Below, in pieces: positions 16,025 through 25,464 of a stretch of DNA of 64,000 nucleotides (position 1 is the first letter of the stretch; every line of letters begins with the position of its first letter). Below the pieces are notes generated by a model. It searched no databases and was not told the DNA's origin. It worked only from the letters and a program-made list of their open reading frames with translations. The position numbers and the translations under genes are program-made. The stretch comes from JBDHTS01 sp044221445 (GTDB lineage Bacteria > Pseudomonadota > Alphaproteobacteria > Micavibrionales > Micavibrionaceae): positions 14,335-78,334 of the forward strand of contig JBGAPF010000009.1 of NCBI GenBank assembly GCA_044221445.1, in the 5' to 3' direction.

Positions 16025-16225
16025 ATGATGAAAAACTCTATTGTCAGCGATCTTGAGATTCAGGCCTTCTTAGACGGAGAGGTGGATGGCGAAGAAGAAA
16101 AAAGAATACAGGCTGTCCTGCAGATCAATGCCATATGCAAAGCCCGGTATATGCAACTTAAAATGCAAAAAGATCTTATCGTTGCAGCTTGGCAAGAAGA
16201 TTTTTCAGGGAAGAATTTTCAATAA
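16025..16225 (+). CDS. 66-residue anti-sigma-like protein
   Basis: The product begins MMKNSIVSDLEIQAFLDGEVDGEEEKRIQAVL. The D-L-x-x-x-x-LDGE(V/L) pattern is like the N-terminal cytosolic segment of many anti-sigma factors (RsiW/ChrR/FecR-regulator type). It lacks the His-Cys-Cys zinc residues and stops before any membrane helix. It does not resemble NepR. It may be a minimal soluble anti-sigma protein for the nearby ECF factor. Its own stress-type promoter would give negative feedback. The stop is followed 1 bp later by the convergent epimerase stop. Confidence 0.55.
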   Translation: MMKNSIVSDLEIQAFLDGEVDGEEEKRIQAVLQINAICKARYMQLKMQKDLIVAAWQEDFSGKNFQ

Positions 16226-16226
16226 T

Positions 16227-17261
16227 CTATCTGGTGGCGGGGCCGTTTCCTAGTCTGTAGTATGTCCTATACCAATGGATGAAATGGCGAATGCCCGTCT
16301 CCATGGACGTGGACGGAGTAAAACCGATGGCCTGTTGAAGGGCCTCTATATCCGCGCACGTCGCGGGAACATCGCCCGGTTGCATGGGCAGATAGTTCTT
16401 TTGGGCTTTAAGCCCGGTTTCCTGCTCCAGCAGTTCAATCATACGCATCAGTTCTATAGGCGTATTATTGCCGATATTATAAATCCTGTAGGGCGCCAGG
16501 CTGGTTGCCGGATCGGGCATAAAGCCGTTCCAGTCCGGCCGGGGCAAGGCGGGCGTATGAACGAGGCGGCTTACCGCCTCGACGATATCGTCGATATAGG
16601 TGAAATCGCGCTGCATAAGTCCGTTGTTGAAAACATCGATAGGGCGCCCTTCGTAAATCGCTTTGGTGAAAAGGAACAGCGCCATGTCGGGCCGGCCCCA
16701 AGGGCCATAAACCGAAAAGAAGCGCAGCCCCGTGACCGGCAGGCCGTAAAGATGCGCATATGTATGAGCCATCAGCTCATTAGCCTTTTTGCTGGCAGCA
16801 TAAAGGCTTAAGGGATGATCGACATTGTCATGAACGGAAAATGGCATTGTTTTATTGGCGCCATATACCGAACTTGAAGACGCATATAAAAGATGCCTCA
16901 CGCCATTATGGCGGCAGGCTTCAAGGATATTGATGAATCCATTGATATTGGACTGGATATAGGCGTGGGGATGGCTTAACGAGTAACGGACGCCCGCTTG
17001 GGCCGCCAGATTGACGACGGCTTCAGGCTTAAAATCGGCAAATGTTTGATTGAGCGTTTCGGCATCGTTCAGATCGGCGCGGATAAAAGTGAAGTTTTTA
17101 TACGGCTCCAGAGCCTTAATCCGGTCTTCCTTCAGGGTGGGATCATAATAATCATTAACGATGTCATATCCCACGACCTCGCATCCTGCCTCGCATAGCC
17201 TGCGCGCAAGATGAAAGCCGATAAATCCGGCCGTGCCGGTGACCAGGATGCGCTGGAACAT
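16227..17261 (-). CDS. UDP-glucuronate 4-epimerase-like NAD-dependent epimerase
   Basis: The 344-residue SDR protein has TGTAGFIGFHLARRL (Rossmann Gly motif), NDYYDPTLKEDR, AAQAGVRYS, SSSSVYG and the catalytic YAASKKANE (Y-x-x-x-K). NDYYDPxLKxxR is typical of the CapI/LspL-type UDP-glucuronate 4-epimerases, which make UDP-galacturonate. It follows the nucleotide-sugar dehydrogenase by 5 bp in one operon, so the two probably feed an acidic sugar (UDP-GalA or UDP-GalNAcA) to an exopolysaccharide or O-antigen. Exact substrate is uncertain because TviC/WbpP-type epimerases look similar. Confidence 0.8.
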   Translation of the reverse strand: MFQRILVTGTAGFIGFHLARRLCEAGCEVVGYDIVNDYYDPTLKEDRIKALEPYKNFTFIRADLNDAETLNQTFADFKPEAVVNLAAQAGVRYSLSHPHAYIQSNINGFINILEACRHNGVRHLLYASSSSVYGANKTMPFSVHDNVDHPLSLYAASKKANELMAHTYAHLYGLPVTGLRFFSVYGPWGRPDMALFLFTKAIYEGRPIDVFNNGLMQRDFTYIDDIVEAVSRLVHTPALPRPDWNGFMPDPATSLAPYRIYNIGNNTPIELMRMIELLEQETGLKAQKNYLPMQPGDVPATCADIEALQQAIGFTPSTSMETGIRHFIHWYRTYYRLGNGPATR

Positions 17262-17266
17262 ACCTG

Positions 17267-18544
17267 TTATAAACTCCAGTATTTGTAATCTTCGAAATCG
17301 CGCGGTTCAAAAGCTGACTTGATATCGATGAACATCCCACCTTTGTTCAAATGCTTTTTCAGCCCTTCGGCTTTGCCTCTGAGATAAGACTGGTGCGGTA
17401 CGGCGAGGATCAGCACATCAAGAGCCTGCATTTCATCCAGAGAAGAAAGGGTCAGGCCGTATTCTTCATGGGCCTCAGCCTTATCGGCCGTAGCGTCCGC
17501 GACAAGGGGCATAACCCCCGCGGCTTTCAGCGCCGCAACGATATCCGGCACCTTGCTGTTGCGTAAATCCGCCACGTTTTCCTTGAAGGTCAGGCCAAAA
17601 ATGCCGACTTTCGCCCGTTCGGGCTTTATGGCGTTCTCTGCCAGCATCTGCAGCGTTTTTGCGCCGATGAACGCCCCCATGGAATCATTGATGCGCCGGC
17701 CCGACAGGATGACCTCGGGCGTATATCCAGCCTCTTCAGCTCGTGCGGTCAGGTAATACGGATCGACTCCGATGCAGTGACCGCCAACCAGGCCCGGCGT
17801 AAAAGGCAGAAAATTCCATTTTGTCCCAGCGGCTTTCAGGACGTCGGTCGTGCGCAAGCCCAGCCGGTCGCAGATCAGCGCAAGTTCGTTCATCAGGGCT
17901 ATATTGACGTCGCGCTGCACGTTTTCAATCACTTTGGCGGCTTCCGCCACTCTTATCGACGGAGCCTCATGAAATCCGGCCGCCACGATTTTTCCGTATA
18001 CATTTCTTATGCGGTCGGTCGTTTCCCGATCTTCGCCGGCGATGATCTTGGTTATTTTTTCCAGCGTATGCTCTTTATCGCCCGGATTGATGCGTTCGGG
18101 CGAATACCCAAGCCTGAAGTCGACTCCCTGTTTCAAGCCGCTGGCCGACGCCAGGGCCGGGCCGCAGACTTCTTCCGTAACGCCCGGATACACTGTAGAT
18201 TCGAAAACAACGACGTCGCCCTTTTTCAGGACTTTGCCAACAGTGTTCGACGCGGCCAGCACAGGCCCAAGATCGGGACGCTTGTCCGCGTCTATCGGCG
18301 TAGGGACGGCAATAATATAGAAAGTACAACTGCGTATATCCTCGGGATCAAAGGTATAAAGCAATGTCGACGCGTTCAGTTCGGAAGACGCGGCTTCTCC
18401 GGTTTTGTCCAGGCCTTTTCTAAGGGCATGAATACGGTCTGTCTTAACGTCAAAGCCGGTCACAGAATCGAAAGCCCTGGCCAGCGCAAGCGCGACAGGC
18501 AGCCCGACATATCCCAGGCCGATAACGGCTATTTTTTCCGGCAT
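17267..18544 (-). CDS. Nucleotide-sugar 6-dehydrogenase (TviB/WbpO-like)
   Basis: The 425-residue product has the UDP-sugar dehydrogenase layout: IAVIGLGYVGLPVALALA (NAD motif), VPTPID, ESTVYPGVTEE, central helical dimer region (EAAKVIENVQRDVNIALMNELA), the catalytic-Cys motif GGHCIGVDPYYL, and the C-terminal domain with GLTFKENVADLRNSK. YSPERINPGD is typical of the UDP-HexNAc dehydrogenases (TviB, WbpO, WbpA). Oxidation of UDP-GlcNAc or UDP-GalNAc to the uronate is the likely reaction. It is first in the operon with the epimerase. Confidence 0.87.
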   Translation of the reverse strand: MPEKIAVIGLGYVGLPVALALARAFDSVTGFDVKTDRIHALRKGLDKTGEAASSELNASTLLYTFDPEDIRSCTFYIIAVPTPIDADKRPDLGPVLAASNTVGKVLKKGDVVVFESTVYPGVTEEVCGPALASASGLKQGVDFRLGYSPERINPGDKEHTLEKITKIIAGEDRETTDRIRNVYGKIVAAGFHEAPSIRVAEAAKVIENVQRDVNIALMNELALICDRLGLRTTDVLKAAGTKWNFLPFTPGLVGGHCIGVDPYYLTARAEEAGYTPEVILSGRRINDSMGAFIGAKTLQMLAENAIKPERAKVGIFGLTFKENVADLRNSKVPDIVAALKAAGVMPLVADATADKAEAHEEYGLTLSSLDEMQALDVLILAVPHQSYLRGKAEGLKKHLNKGGMFIDIKSAFEPRDFEDYKYWSL

Positions 18545-18693
18545 GGTGCTCCTGAACGTTAAGACCGATGGATACGATGTTTCCGAAAAAGGTTCAAGGC
18601 TGGACAGAAGCTCGCGCAGGTCTGTTATAACGGTTATCGCCTCAGTGTTTGGCGCTTTTTAAAATATGGTAAATATGGGGCCGGAGAGTTTCA

Positions 18694-19800
18694 ATGGTCG
18701 ATAAGATCCGAAAAATCACCGTTACGTTCATTCTCCCTTCGTTTTACGCGGGCGGGGCGGAACGGGTCATGATCACGTTGATGAACGGCCTAGACCGCGC
18801 TTCCTTTGCCCCTTCATTGATCGCCGTCAATAATACAGGGACATTAAGAAATCTCGTCGATGCCGATATACCGGTGACGGCCTTAAGTGAAAAACGGCGC
18901 GTGGCGGCCAGCGTGCCGGCATTGTTGAAAGCTCTTAAAGCCAGCCATCCCGATATTGTCATATCAACAATGACGCATTTAAATTTTGCTGTCCTTTCCT
19001 TAAAGCCGTTTTTTCTGAAGACGAAATTCATTGTAAGGGAAGCCGTTACGCCGTCTTATCTGCTCGCGAACCATTCCCGGAAGGCATGGTTTATAAAGCT
19101 TCTGTACCGGGTTTTATACCCCTGGGCCCATATCGTGCTGTCGCCCACGGCTCTGGTGTCCGCTGAATATGAATCCTTGCTGGGGTTGCGGCTGAAAACC
19201 CACCGCACTCTTCATAACCCTGTCGATATACAGAAAATCCGGTCTTTCCGTTTACAGCCGCGCGACGCTTATGAACAAAGCCGCGTTCATTTTGTGTGTG
19301 CAGGGCGCTTGCACTCTCAAAAGGGGTTCGATCGTTTAATAGAAGCGCTGCCTCGTCTTGATACACCCTGCGGCTGGAGTATGACGATTATCGGCGAAGG
19401 CGTCGAACACCAGACTCTTGAGCGGCTTATTTATACACTTGGATTGGAAAACAAGGTGACGTTGGCAGGTTTTTCCGACGCACCCTGGCCCGTCATCGCT
19501 GCCGCCGACTGTTTTCTGTTGCCGTCGCGCTGGGAGGGATTGCCGAATGTGGCGCTTGAATCGCTGGCATGCGGTACGCCCGTCATCGCATCGCGCGAAG
19601 CCGGCGGCATAGGTGAAATTGCTGCGCTGGCAGAGCCTGGATCGGTTCAGCTGGCAGACGATATGAATGATTTTCTGCACAAAATGGAAGCGGTAAAGCC
19701 AGATCCTGTAAACGCTTACCGCAGAACATTGCTGCCCGAAGAATTCCACGGCGAGGTCATCAGCGAACGTTTCGCCTGTCTGCTGCGTTCTCTTAGCTGA
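18694..19800 (+). CDS. GT4-family glycosyltransferase
   Basis: The 368-residue product has the GT-B fold. The N-terminal domain opens with ITVTFILPSFYAGGAERVMITLMNGL (acceptor loop). The C-terminal nucleotide-sugar domain contains FVCAGRLHSQKGFDRLIEAL, ITIIGEG-like TIIGEGVEHQ, and the family signature PSRWEGLPNVALESLACGTPVIASR (E-x7-E). It is homologous to retaining hexosyl- or HexNAc-transferases of polysaccharide synthesis. It is divergent from the dehydrogenase operon (149 bp apart) and probably belongs to the same glycan locus. GGAGAG precedes the ATG. It overlaps the ligase 3' end by 8 bp. Confidence 0.87.
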   Translation: MVDKIRKITVTFILPSFYAGGAERVMITLMNGLDRASFAPSLIAVNNTGTLRNLVDADIPVTALSEKRRVAASVPALLKALKASHPDIVISTMTHLNFAVLSLKPFFLKTKFIVREAVTPSYLLANHSRKAWFIKLLYRVLYPWAHIVLSPTALVSAEYESLLGLRLKTHRTLHNPVDIQKIRSFRLQPRDAYEQSRVHFVCAGRLHSQKGFDRLIEALPRLDTPCGWSMTIIGEGVEHQTLERLIYTLGLENKVTLAGFSDAPWPVIAAADCFLLPSRWEGLPNVALESLACGTPVIASREAGGIGEIAALAEPGSVQLADDMNDFLHKMEAVKPDPVNAYRRTLLPEEFHGEVISERFACLLRSLS

Positions 19801-21361
19801 TAAAAGTCTGTACGTTTTCCAGCGTATCCGCCTGCTGGGCCGGCTTGTCCCAGCGGATGCGGTTTATGCGCGGGAAGCGCAGGGCAACGCCTGATTTATG
19901 GCGAACGCTTATATGGGCGCTGTCAAACGCCACCTCGAACACCAGTTCTTTTTTGACTTCCCGCACCGGCCCGAAGGTTTCAATTGTATTATTGCGCACC
20001 CATTTATCGAGATGCTTCAGTTCCTCGTCGGTGAATCCGAAATAGGCTTTGCCGATGGGGACGATCTCGTTCCCTTTCCAGACACCGAACGTGTAATCGG
20101 AATAATAACTGGAACGTTTGCCGTGGCCACGCTGGGCATACATTAAAACGGCGTCGAGCAGGCGCGGGTCGCGCTTCCATTTGTACCAATATCCCTTGGG
20201 TCGGCCCGCCAGATAAGGGCTCATGCGATGCTTTATCATCACCCCTTCATGGCCGTGTTCATCGGCCCCTTTGTTCCGGATAGAGGCCAGTTCATCCCAG
20301 GTCTTGAAATCGATGACAGGCGACAGATCCAGATTCGTCTGCGCATTTTTCTGCAGCCATTGCTGCAGTCTTTGGCGTCTTTTGTGCAGCGGCAATTCGC
20401 GGATATCCTCATCGCCATCGAACAGCATATCATAGACGCGGACAAAGGCAGGAAATTCCTGAATCTGCTTCGTGGAAACGGTTTTCCGGTTCAGCCTTTG
20501 CTGCAGGGCATTGAAGGACATCGCATCAAAATTGGCGCCTGCCAACAACTCTCCGTCGAGCACGGCGGACCCTTTAAGCGTGTCCATAACGTCCGGAAAA
20601 GCGCCCGATATATTATCGCCTGTCCGGCTGAACATGCGGCGGTTCTGGTCATCGAAGATCAGCTGGACGCGGATGCCGTCCCACTTCCATTCAACCTGGA
20701 AATCTTCAGGTTTCAGGACAAGAAAATCCTTCTCCTCATCGATCGGATGAGACAGCATCATGGGATGGAAGGTGTGATTGCGATGGATTTCCGGCGCGTC
20801 GGCTTTGCCTTCCAGCCACGCGAACAGTGGTTCGTAGGGCAGCGGGACGCCGTGCCAGACTTTTTCCACTTCCTGCAGATCCATATTGCCTATGGCGGCC
20901 AGCGCCGTCCGGGCCAGGCGCGCCGATACGCCGACACGCAGGCCGCCCGTAACAAGCTTGATCAGCGCCCAGCGTTCGCTGGCCGTCGCCCGGCTCAGCA
21001 AGTCGTGAAGCAAAGCGGGAATGTCGGATTTCGAAGTGTTTTCCATCAGGGAAATCACATCCGCGACGCCGGGGAGGCCGCCTTCCTTCCGGTGCGGCCA
21101 GATCAGGGACACGGTCTCGGCAAGGTCGCCCACGTAATCATGGGAAATGCTGAAAAGCATGGGATCGACCTGATCCAGCACCAGGGATTTCAAAACATTG
21201 GGTTTGACCTGCCGCAAAGTCAGTTCGCCCGTCAGCGAGGCAAGCGCAAAGCCGCGGTCTGGATCGGGCGTGGCTTTGAAATACGCTTCAAGCGCTTCCA
21301 GCTTGCGATTGCGGGATGGTGTCAGGACAAGTGTTTCCAGAAGGGCGGCGAAAGATTTCAT
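19793..21361 (-). CDS. ATP-dependent DNA ligase of the Lhr-associated repair cluster
   Basis: The 522-residue product has an N-terminal alpha-helical DNA-binding domain, then the nucleotidyltransferase core with motif I FQVEWKWDGIRVQLI (adenylated Lys about residue 225), DGELLAG (motif III), HEGVMIKH (motif IV) and WYKWKRD (motif V), followed by an OB domain. Its genomic set (MBL exonuclease, Lhr-type helicase, PdeM phosphoesterase) identifies the cisplatin/DNA-damage-response ligase group rather than LigD. It lies 3 bp downstream of the exonuclease gene in the same unit. Confidence 0.92.
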   Translation of the reverse strand: MKSFAALLETLVLTPSRNRKLEALEAYFKATPDPDRGFALASLTGELTLRQVKPNVLKSLVLDQVDPMLFSISHDYVGDLAETVSLIWPHRKEGGLPGVADVISLMENTSKSDIPALLHDLLSRATASERWALIKLVTGGLRVGVSARLARTALAAIGNMDLQEVEKVWHGVPLPYEPLFAWLEGKADAPEIHRNHTFHPMMLSHPIDEEKDFLVLKPEDFQVEWKWDGIRVQLIFDDQNRRMFSRTGDNISGAFPDVMDTLKGSAVLDGELLAGANFDAMSFNALQQRLNRKTVSTKQIQEFPAFVRVYDMLFDGDEDIRELPLHKRRQRLQQWLQKNAQTNLDLSPVIDFKTWDELASIRNKGADEHGHEGVMIKHRMSPYLAGRPKGYWYKWKRDPRLLDAVLMYAQRGHGKRSSYYSDYTFGVWKGNEIVPIGKAYFGFTDEELKHLDKWVRNNTIETFGPVREVKKELVFEVAFDSAHISVRHKSGVALRFPRINRIRWDKPAQQADTLENVQTFIS

Positions 21362-21364
21362 CGG

Positions 21365-22351
21365 TCATTCATCCGATTCATCTTCGTACTGCAGAGCGAG
21401 CGGCCGGGCGTTCAGGCCCATTTTCTGGCATTGATAGATCAACGCATCGTCGCGGCCATGGGTTACCCAGATTTCCCCCGCTTCCGTTTCTTCTATCGTG
21501 GCCAGCAACTCGTTCCAGTCCGCATGGTCGGAAATCACCAGGGGCAGTTCCACGCCCCTTTGCCGCGCTCTCTGCCGGACCATCATCCAGCCAGACGCGT
21601 TGCAGATGACCGGATCGTTCATGCGGCGCGCCCACCGGTCCTGCAAGGCCGAAGGCGGGGCAAGGACAATCTGGCCGTCGAAGGTTTCCTTTGGCAGACC
21701 GGTCGCCTTGCGGACATCGCCCAGATCGACGCCGAGGCGCTGGTATAGATTGCACAGGCCTTCATGGGCGCCATGAAGATAAAGAGGCGCATCGTAAGCG
21801 TTGTTGCGCAGCAATTTGATCAGTCTCTGGCATTTTCCAAGCGAATAGCAGCCGATGACATGCGTGCGATTCGGCTGGGCGGCTACGCTCGCCATAAGCT
21901 TTCGGACTTCGCCGTCAGGGTCGGGATGCTGGAAGACCGGCAGGGCAAAGGTTGCTTCGGTCACGAAAACATCGCAGCGGAGAGGTTCGAAGGCCGGACA
22001 GGTAGGATCCAGCATTCTTTTGTAATCACCGGATACGACGATACGCCGTCCCTTGTAATGTAACAGAACCTGCGCGCTGCCCAGGATGTGTCCGGCCGGA
22101 TGAAGGCTTACGGTGACACCGTCGAGGTCGACGGTTTCTCCGTACGGAAGGGCCTGAAACGATCCGGCGCAATCTTTTCCATATCTTTGCTTCATGATTT
22201 CTATCGTTTCCGGAGTCGCCAGAACGGCTTCATGGCCGGAGCGGGCGTGATCGGCATGGCCGTGGGTGATAATGGCGCGTTTCTTTGGCCACTGAGGATC
22301 GATAAACGTGTCGGCGGGTTCTATATATAAATCATGGCGCAGGAAGTTCAT
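21365..22351 (-). CDS. Ligase-associated metallo-beta-lactamase-fold exonuclease
   Basis: The product has the MBL/beta-CASP features of the SNM1/Artemis/CPSF73 group: ITHGHADHARSG (H-x-H-x-D-H), SLHPAGHILGSAQVLL, IVVSGDYKR, and a later HADWNELL and WVTHGRDD. This family degrades DNA ends and works with the linked ligase and helicase. The open frame continues 18 codons further up, but ATG 22351 (MNFLRHDLYIEPADTF) starts at the conserved first strand. That start lies inside the helicase's 5' end on the other strand, giving an 18-bp head-to-head overlap. Confidence 0.9.
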   Translation of the reverse strand: MNFLRHDLYIEPADTFIDPQWPKKRAIITHGHADHARSGHEAVLATPETIEIMKQRYGKDCAGSFQALPYGETVDLDGVTVSLHPAGHILGSAQVLLHYKGRRIVVSGDYKRMLDPTCPAFEPLRCDVFVTEATFALPVFQHPDPDGEVRKLMASVAAQPNRTHVIGCYSLGKCQRLIKLLRNNAYDAPLYLHGAHEGLCNLYQRLGVDLGDVRKATGLPKETFDGQIVLAPPSALQDRWARRMNDPVICNASGWMMVRQRARQRGVELPLVISDHADWNELLATIEETEAGEIWVTHGRDDALIYQCQKMGLNARPLALQYEDESDE

Positions 22352-24811
22352 CTGAAGACAGATAGGGTGCAATCCCTTAAAATTCCAGAGCTTCTGGCCG
22401 CGCACCCTCTGACAGGCTGGCTAGAAGCTAAAGGCTGGAACTGGCATCCGCATCAGCTGGATGTCCTGCGCGAAGCGGGCGCAGGACGCGACGTTCTGCT
22501 GATGGCGCCGACGGGCGCGGGCAAGACACTGGCCGGCTTCCTTCCGTCCATCATCTCATTGTCAGAGCCCGATGCTCCGGCAGGCGTGTTGCACACGCTT
22601 TATATTTCTCCCCTGAAGGCGCTCGCGGTTGACGTGCATCGCAATCTGACACGGCCCATCGAAGACCTCAGACTCCCGATTTCGGTCGAAACGCGCACCG
22701 GCGACACGCCGGCCGCCAAACGCCAGAGGCAAAAGACAAAGCCGCCGCAAATGCTGATGACGACGCCGGAAAGCCTGGCGCTCCTGATTTCCTATGAAGA
22801 GGCTCCCGCGTATTTCAGGCACCTGCGGTATATCATCGTCGACGAGCTTCATGCGCTGATGCATTCGAAACGGGGCGACCTGATGAGCCTCGCGCTTGCG
22901 CGACTGGACACCATAGCTCCTGGCGCCTCCCGGATCGGGTTGTCCGCCACGCTCGATGACGCGCGGACGGCCCAGGAGTATTTCTGCAGGACGGGGCGCG
23001 GCGTTATCGTCCGGGCTCCCGACCGCATCAAGCCGGATATCGAGATCCTCCGCACCGACATGCGGATGCCGTGGTCCGGCCACATGGCGATCTATGCGCT
23101 GCCCGAAGTCTATGCGCGGGTACGCGAAGCGAAAATGACCGTGGTGTTCGTCAATACCCGGGCCCAGTCCGAACTGATCTTTCAGGAACTGTGGAAGATC
23201 AACGACGACAATCTGAAAATTGCCCTGCATCATGGAAGCCTGGAACGCGATCTGCGGCGCAAGGTCGAACAGCAGATGGCGGCTGGGGCGCTCGATTGCG
23301 TTGTCGCGACCTCGTCGCTCGATCTGGGCCTCGACTGGGCCGATGTCGATCTTGTGATCCAGATCGGCGCCCCGAAAGGGGTTTCAAGGCTGCTGCAAAG
23401 GATCGGGCGGTCGAACCACCGGCTGGACGCGCCGAGCCGGGCCATACTGGTACCCGCCAGCCGGTTCGAATATCTTGAATGCGTCGCGGCGGTCGACGCC
23501 ATAAGGCGTGGAGAGCTCGACGGGCCTGTACCGAAGGCGGGCGGCATAGACGTCCTGGCCCAGCATATTTTCGGCACGGCCTGCGCGGCGCCTTTTGACC
23601 CGCTGATCCTTTATGACGAGGTCAGAAAGGCATGGCCTTACCGTAATCTGTCCAGCAAGGATTTCGCCGATACGCTGCATTTCGTCAAGGACGGCGGCTA
23701 TGCGCTGAAAGCCTATGACCGCTTCGCGCGCCTGATCCAGGATGACGAAGGCCGTTACCGGGTCAGCAGCCCCGCTTTCCTGCGTCAGTACCGGATGAAT
23801 ATCGGCACCATCGTCGAGGCGCCGATGCTCAAGGTCAAAATGAAGCATAAGACACTCGGCAAGGTCGAGGAATGGTTCATTCAGGGATTAAGCCCTGGCG
23901 ATACGTTCCTGTTCGGCGGGCGCGTGCTGCGCTTCGACGGTCTCCGCGATATGGCCGTCATGGTCACGCCGACGCGCGACGATACGCCCAAGATCCCGTC
24001 TTATGACGGCGGCAAACTGCCGATGTCCACGCATCTGTCCGTTATCGTCCGGGCGCTTCTCAACGATCCTTCGGAATGGGACCAGTTTCCCGAAGGCGTA
24101 GGGGACTGGCTGCGGCTTCAGGCAAAGCAGTCGGCACTGCCGTCGCCGGAGGGGCTTCTGGTCGAAACTTTTGCCCGCGGCGGACGGTTTTACCTGGTGG
24201 CCTATGGGTTCGAAGGACGCGCCGCCCATCATACGCTTGGATTTCTCCTGGCCCGCAGGATGCAGCGTTTCGGATACAAGCCTCTTGGGTTCGTGGCGAC
24301 GGATTATGCGCTGGCCTGCTGGTCGCTGAAAGAGCCGCTGGATGTAGACGGCCTCTTCAGCCAGGACATGATGACGGACGATCTTGCGGAATGGATGCAG
24401 GATACGCCCCTGCTGAAGCGCCTGTTCCGGGAGGTGGCTGTCATAGGAGGGCTGATAGAGCGCCGTCATCCGGGCCATCAGAAGACCGGGCGGCAGATGA
24501 CATTCAGTTCGGACCTGATCTATGACGTCCTGAGGAAATACGAGCCCGGACATGTGCTTCTGCGCGCCGCGCACCAGGATGCTTCGGGCGGGCTGGTCGA
24601 TCTTGAACGCCTGGGGCGATTTCTTTTGCGGATTGAAGGTAAAATTAACCATATCAGGCTGAAACGGGTTTCCCCGCTGGCCGTCCCCCTTCTGCTCGAA
24701 ATCAGCAAGGAAACGATTCACAAAGACGTGGCGGGCGAGTATTATCTGCAGGATCTGGAGCGTGAGCTTCTCAGCGAGGCAGGAATAGAAACGGCGAATG
24801 ACGCGGATTGA
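22334..24811 (+). CDS. lhr: Lhr-type DEXH-box helicase of the repair cluster
   Basis: The 825-residue SF2 helicase has APTGAGKTLAGFLP (Walker A, about residues 57-70), YISPLKALAVDV (Ia), TRTGDTP (Ib), VDELHALMHSKRGD (DELH, about 168-181), GLSATL (III), FVNTRAQSELIF (IV), ATSSLDLGLDWADVDLVIQIG (V) and QRIGRSNHR (VI). The winged-helix and Lhr-core domains follow. This is the single-domain-length Lhr-Core that partners MBL exonuclease, ligase and PdeM. The ATG at 22334 overlaps the divergent exonuclease start; a GTG at 22367 would remove the overlap. Confidence 0.93.
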   Translation: MAQEVHLKTDRVQSLKIPELLAAHPLTGWLEAKGWNWHPHQLDVLREAGAGRDVLLMAPTGAGKTLAGFLPSIISLSEPDAPAGVLHTLYISPLKALAVDVHRNLTRPIEDLRLPISVETRTGDTPAAKRQRQKTKPPQMLMTTPESLALLISYEEAPAYFRHLRYIIVDELHALMHSKRGDLMSLALARLDTIAPGASRIGLSATLDDARTAQEYFCRTGRGVIVRAPDRIKPDIEILRTDMRMPWSGHMAIYALPEVYARVREAKMTVVFVNTRAQSELIFQELWKINDDNLKIALHHGSLERDLRRKVEQQMAAGALDCVVATSSLDLGLDWADVDLVIQIGAPKGVSRLLQRIGRSNHRLDAPSRAILVPASRFEYLECVAAVDAIRRGELDGPVPKAGGIDVLAQHIFGTACAAPFDPLILYDEVRKAWPYRNLSSKDFADTLHFVKDGGYALKAYDRFARLIQDDEGRYRVSSPAFLRQYRMNIGTIVEAPMLKVKMKHKTLGKVEEWFIQGLSPGDTFLFGGRVLRFDGLRDMAVMVTPTRDDTPKIPSYDGGKLPMSTHLSVIVRALLNDPSEWDQFPEGVGDWLRLQAKQSALPSPEGLLVETFARGGRFYLVAYGFEGRAAHHTLGFLLARRMQRFGYKPLGFVATDYALACWSLKEPLDVDGLFSQDMMTDDLAEWMQDTPLLKRLFREVAVIGGLIERRHPGHQKTGRQMTFSSDLIYDVLRKYEPGHVLLRAAHQDASGGLVDLERLGRFLLRIEGKINHIRLKRVSPLAVPLLLEISKETIHKDVAGEYYLQDLERELLSEAGIETANDAD

Positions 24812-25463
24812 GTTTTCAGGACAGCATTTCACCTTAAGCCCCGAAGGGGTTTTATACTGGCACGAGGAGTCGATGCTGGTGGTGTCCGATCTCCATCTGG
24901 AGAAGGGGTCGCATTTTGCAATGCGGGGCCAGTTTCTCCCTCCTTATGACAGCCGCGAAACGCTTGAACGCCTGTGCAGGATCGTGGATTCTTCCAGCGC
25001 TTCACGGCTTTTACTGCTGGGGGACAGTTTCCATGACACCGCCGCGCATGAACGGTTGAGCTTCAGCGAACAGGATCTGCTTGAAGATATCTGCGCCGCC
25101 CGGCAGACGATATGGGTGCAGGGAAACCATGACGGCAGCTATGTGCCAGCCAGGGCTCAGTCCTGCGAGGTGTTTTCACTGGGCGGGCTGACGTTCAGGC
25201 ACGAAGCGAGGCCAGGTGCTGTAGCGGAGATCAGCGGCCATTTCCACCCTTGCGCCGAAATCAACCATAAAGGCGGTTTCGTCCGTAAACGCTGTTTTAT
25301 CGAAGACGGGGCGAAACTGGTCCTTCCCGCTTTCGGCGCCTATACGGGCGGCATGGACGTGCGGCATGAAAGCATCGCCGGGCATTTTTCGGGCAGCTAT
25401 CGCGTCCACATCATGGGGCTGGATAAAATATACACCCTGACGGGCGAGCGTCTCGCCGCCTGA
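24798..25463 (+). CDS. pdeM: Ligase-associated endonuclease/phosphoesterase PdeM
   Basis: The 221-residue calcineurin-like protein shows MLVVSDLHLEKGSHF (D-x-H), LLLGDSFHD (GD), VQGNHDG (GNHD), RHEA and ISGHFHPCAEI (GHxH). It matches the PdeM type, which is always found with the Lhr helicase, MBL exonuclease and ATP ligase. It overlaps the helicase end by 14 bp, indicating translational coupling. It is metal-dependent (Mn-type) by family. Confidence 0.92.
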   Translation: MTRIEFSGQHFTLSPEGVLYWHEESMLVVSDLHLEKGSHFAMRGQFLPPYDSRETLERLCRIVDSSSASRLLLLGDSFHDTAAHERLSFSEQDLLEDICAARQTIWVQGNHDGSYVPARAQSCEVFSLGGLTFRHEARPGAVAEISGHFHPCAEINHKGGFVRKRCFIEDGAKLVLPAFGAYTGGMDVRHESIAGHFSGSYRVHIMGLDKIYTLTGERLAA

Positions 25464-25464
25464 G

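Noticed and set aside
20228..21748. 506-codon plus-strand frame across the ligase gene
   Set aside because: It is antisense to the ligase and exonuclease genes, which carry complete catalytic motifs. It has no motif of its own.
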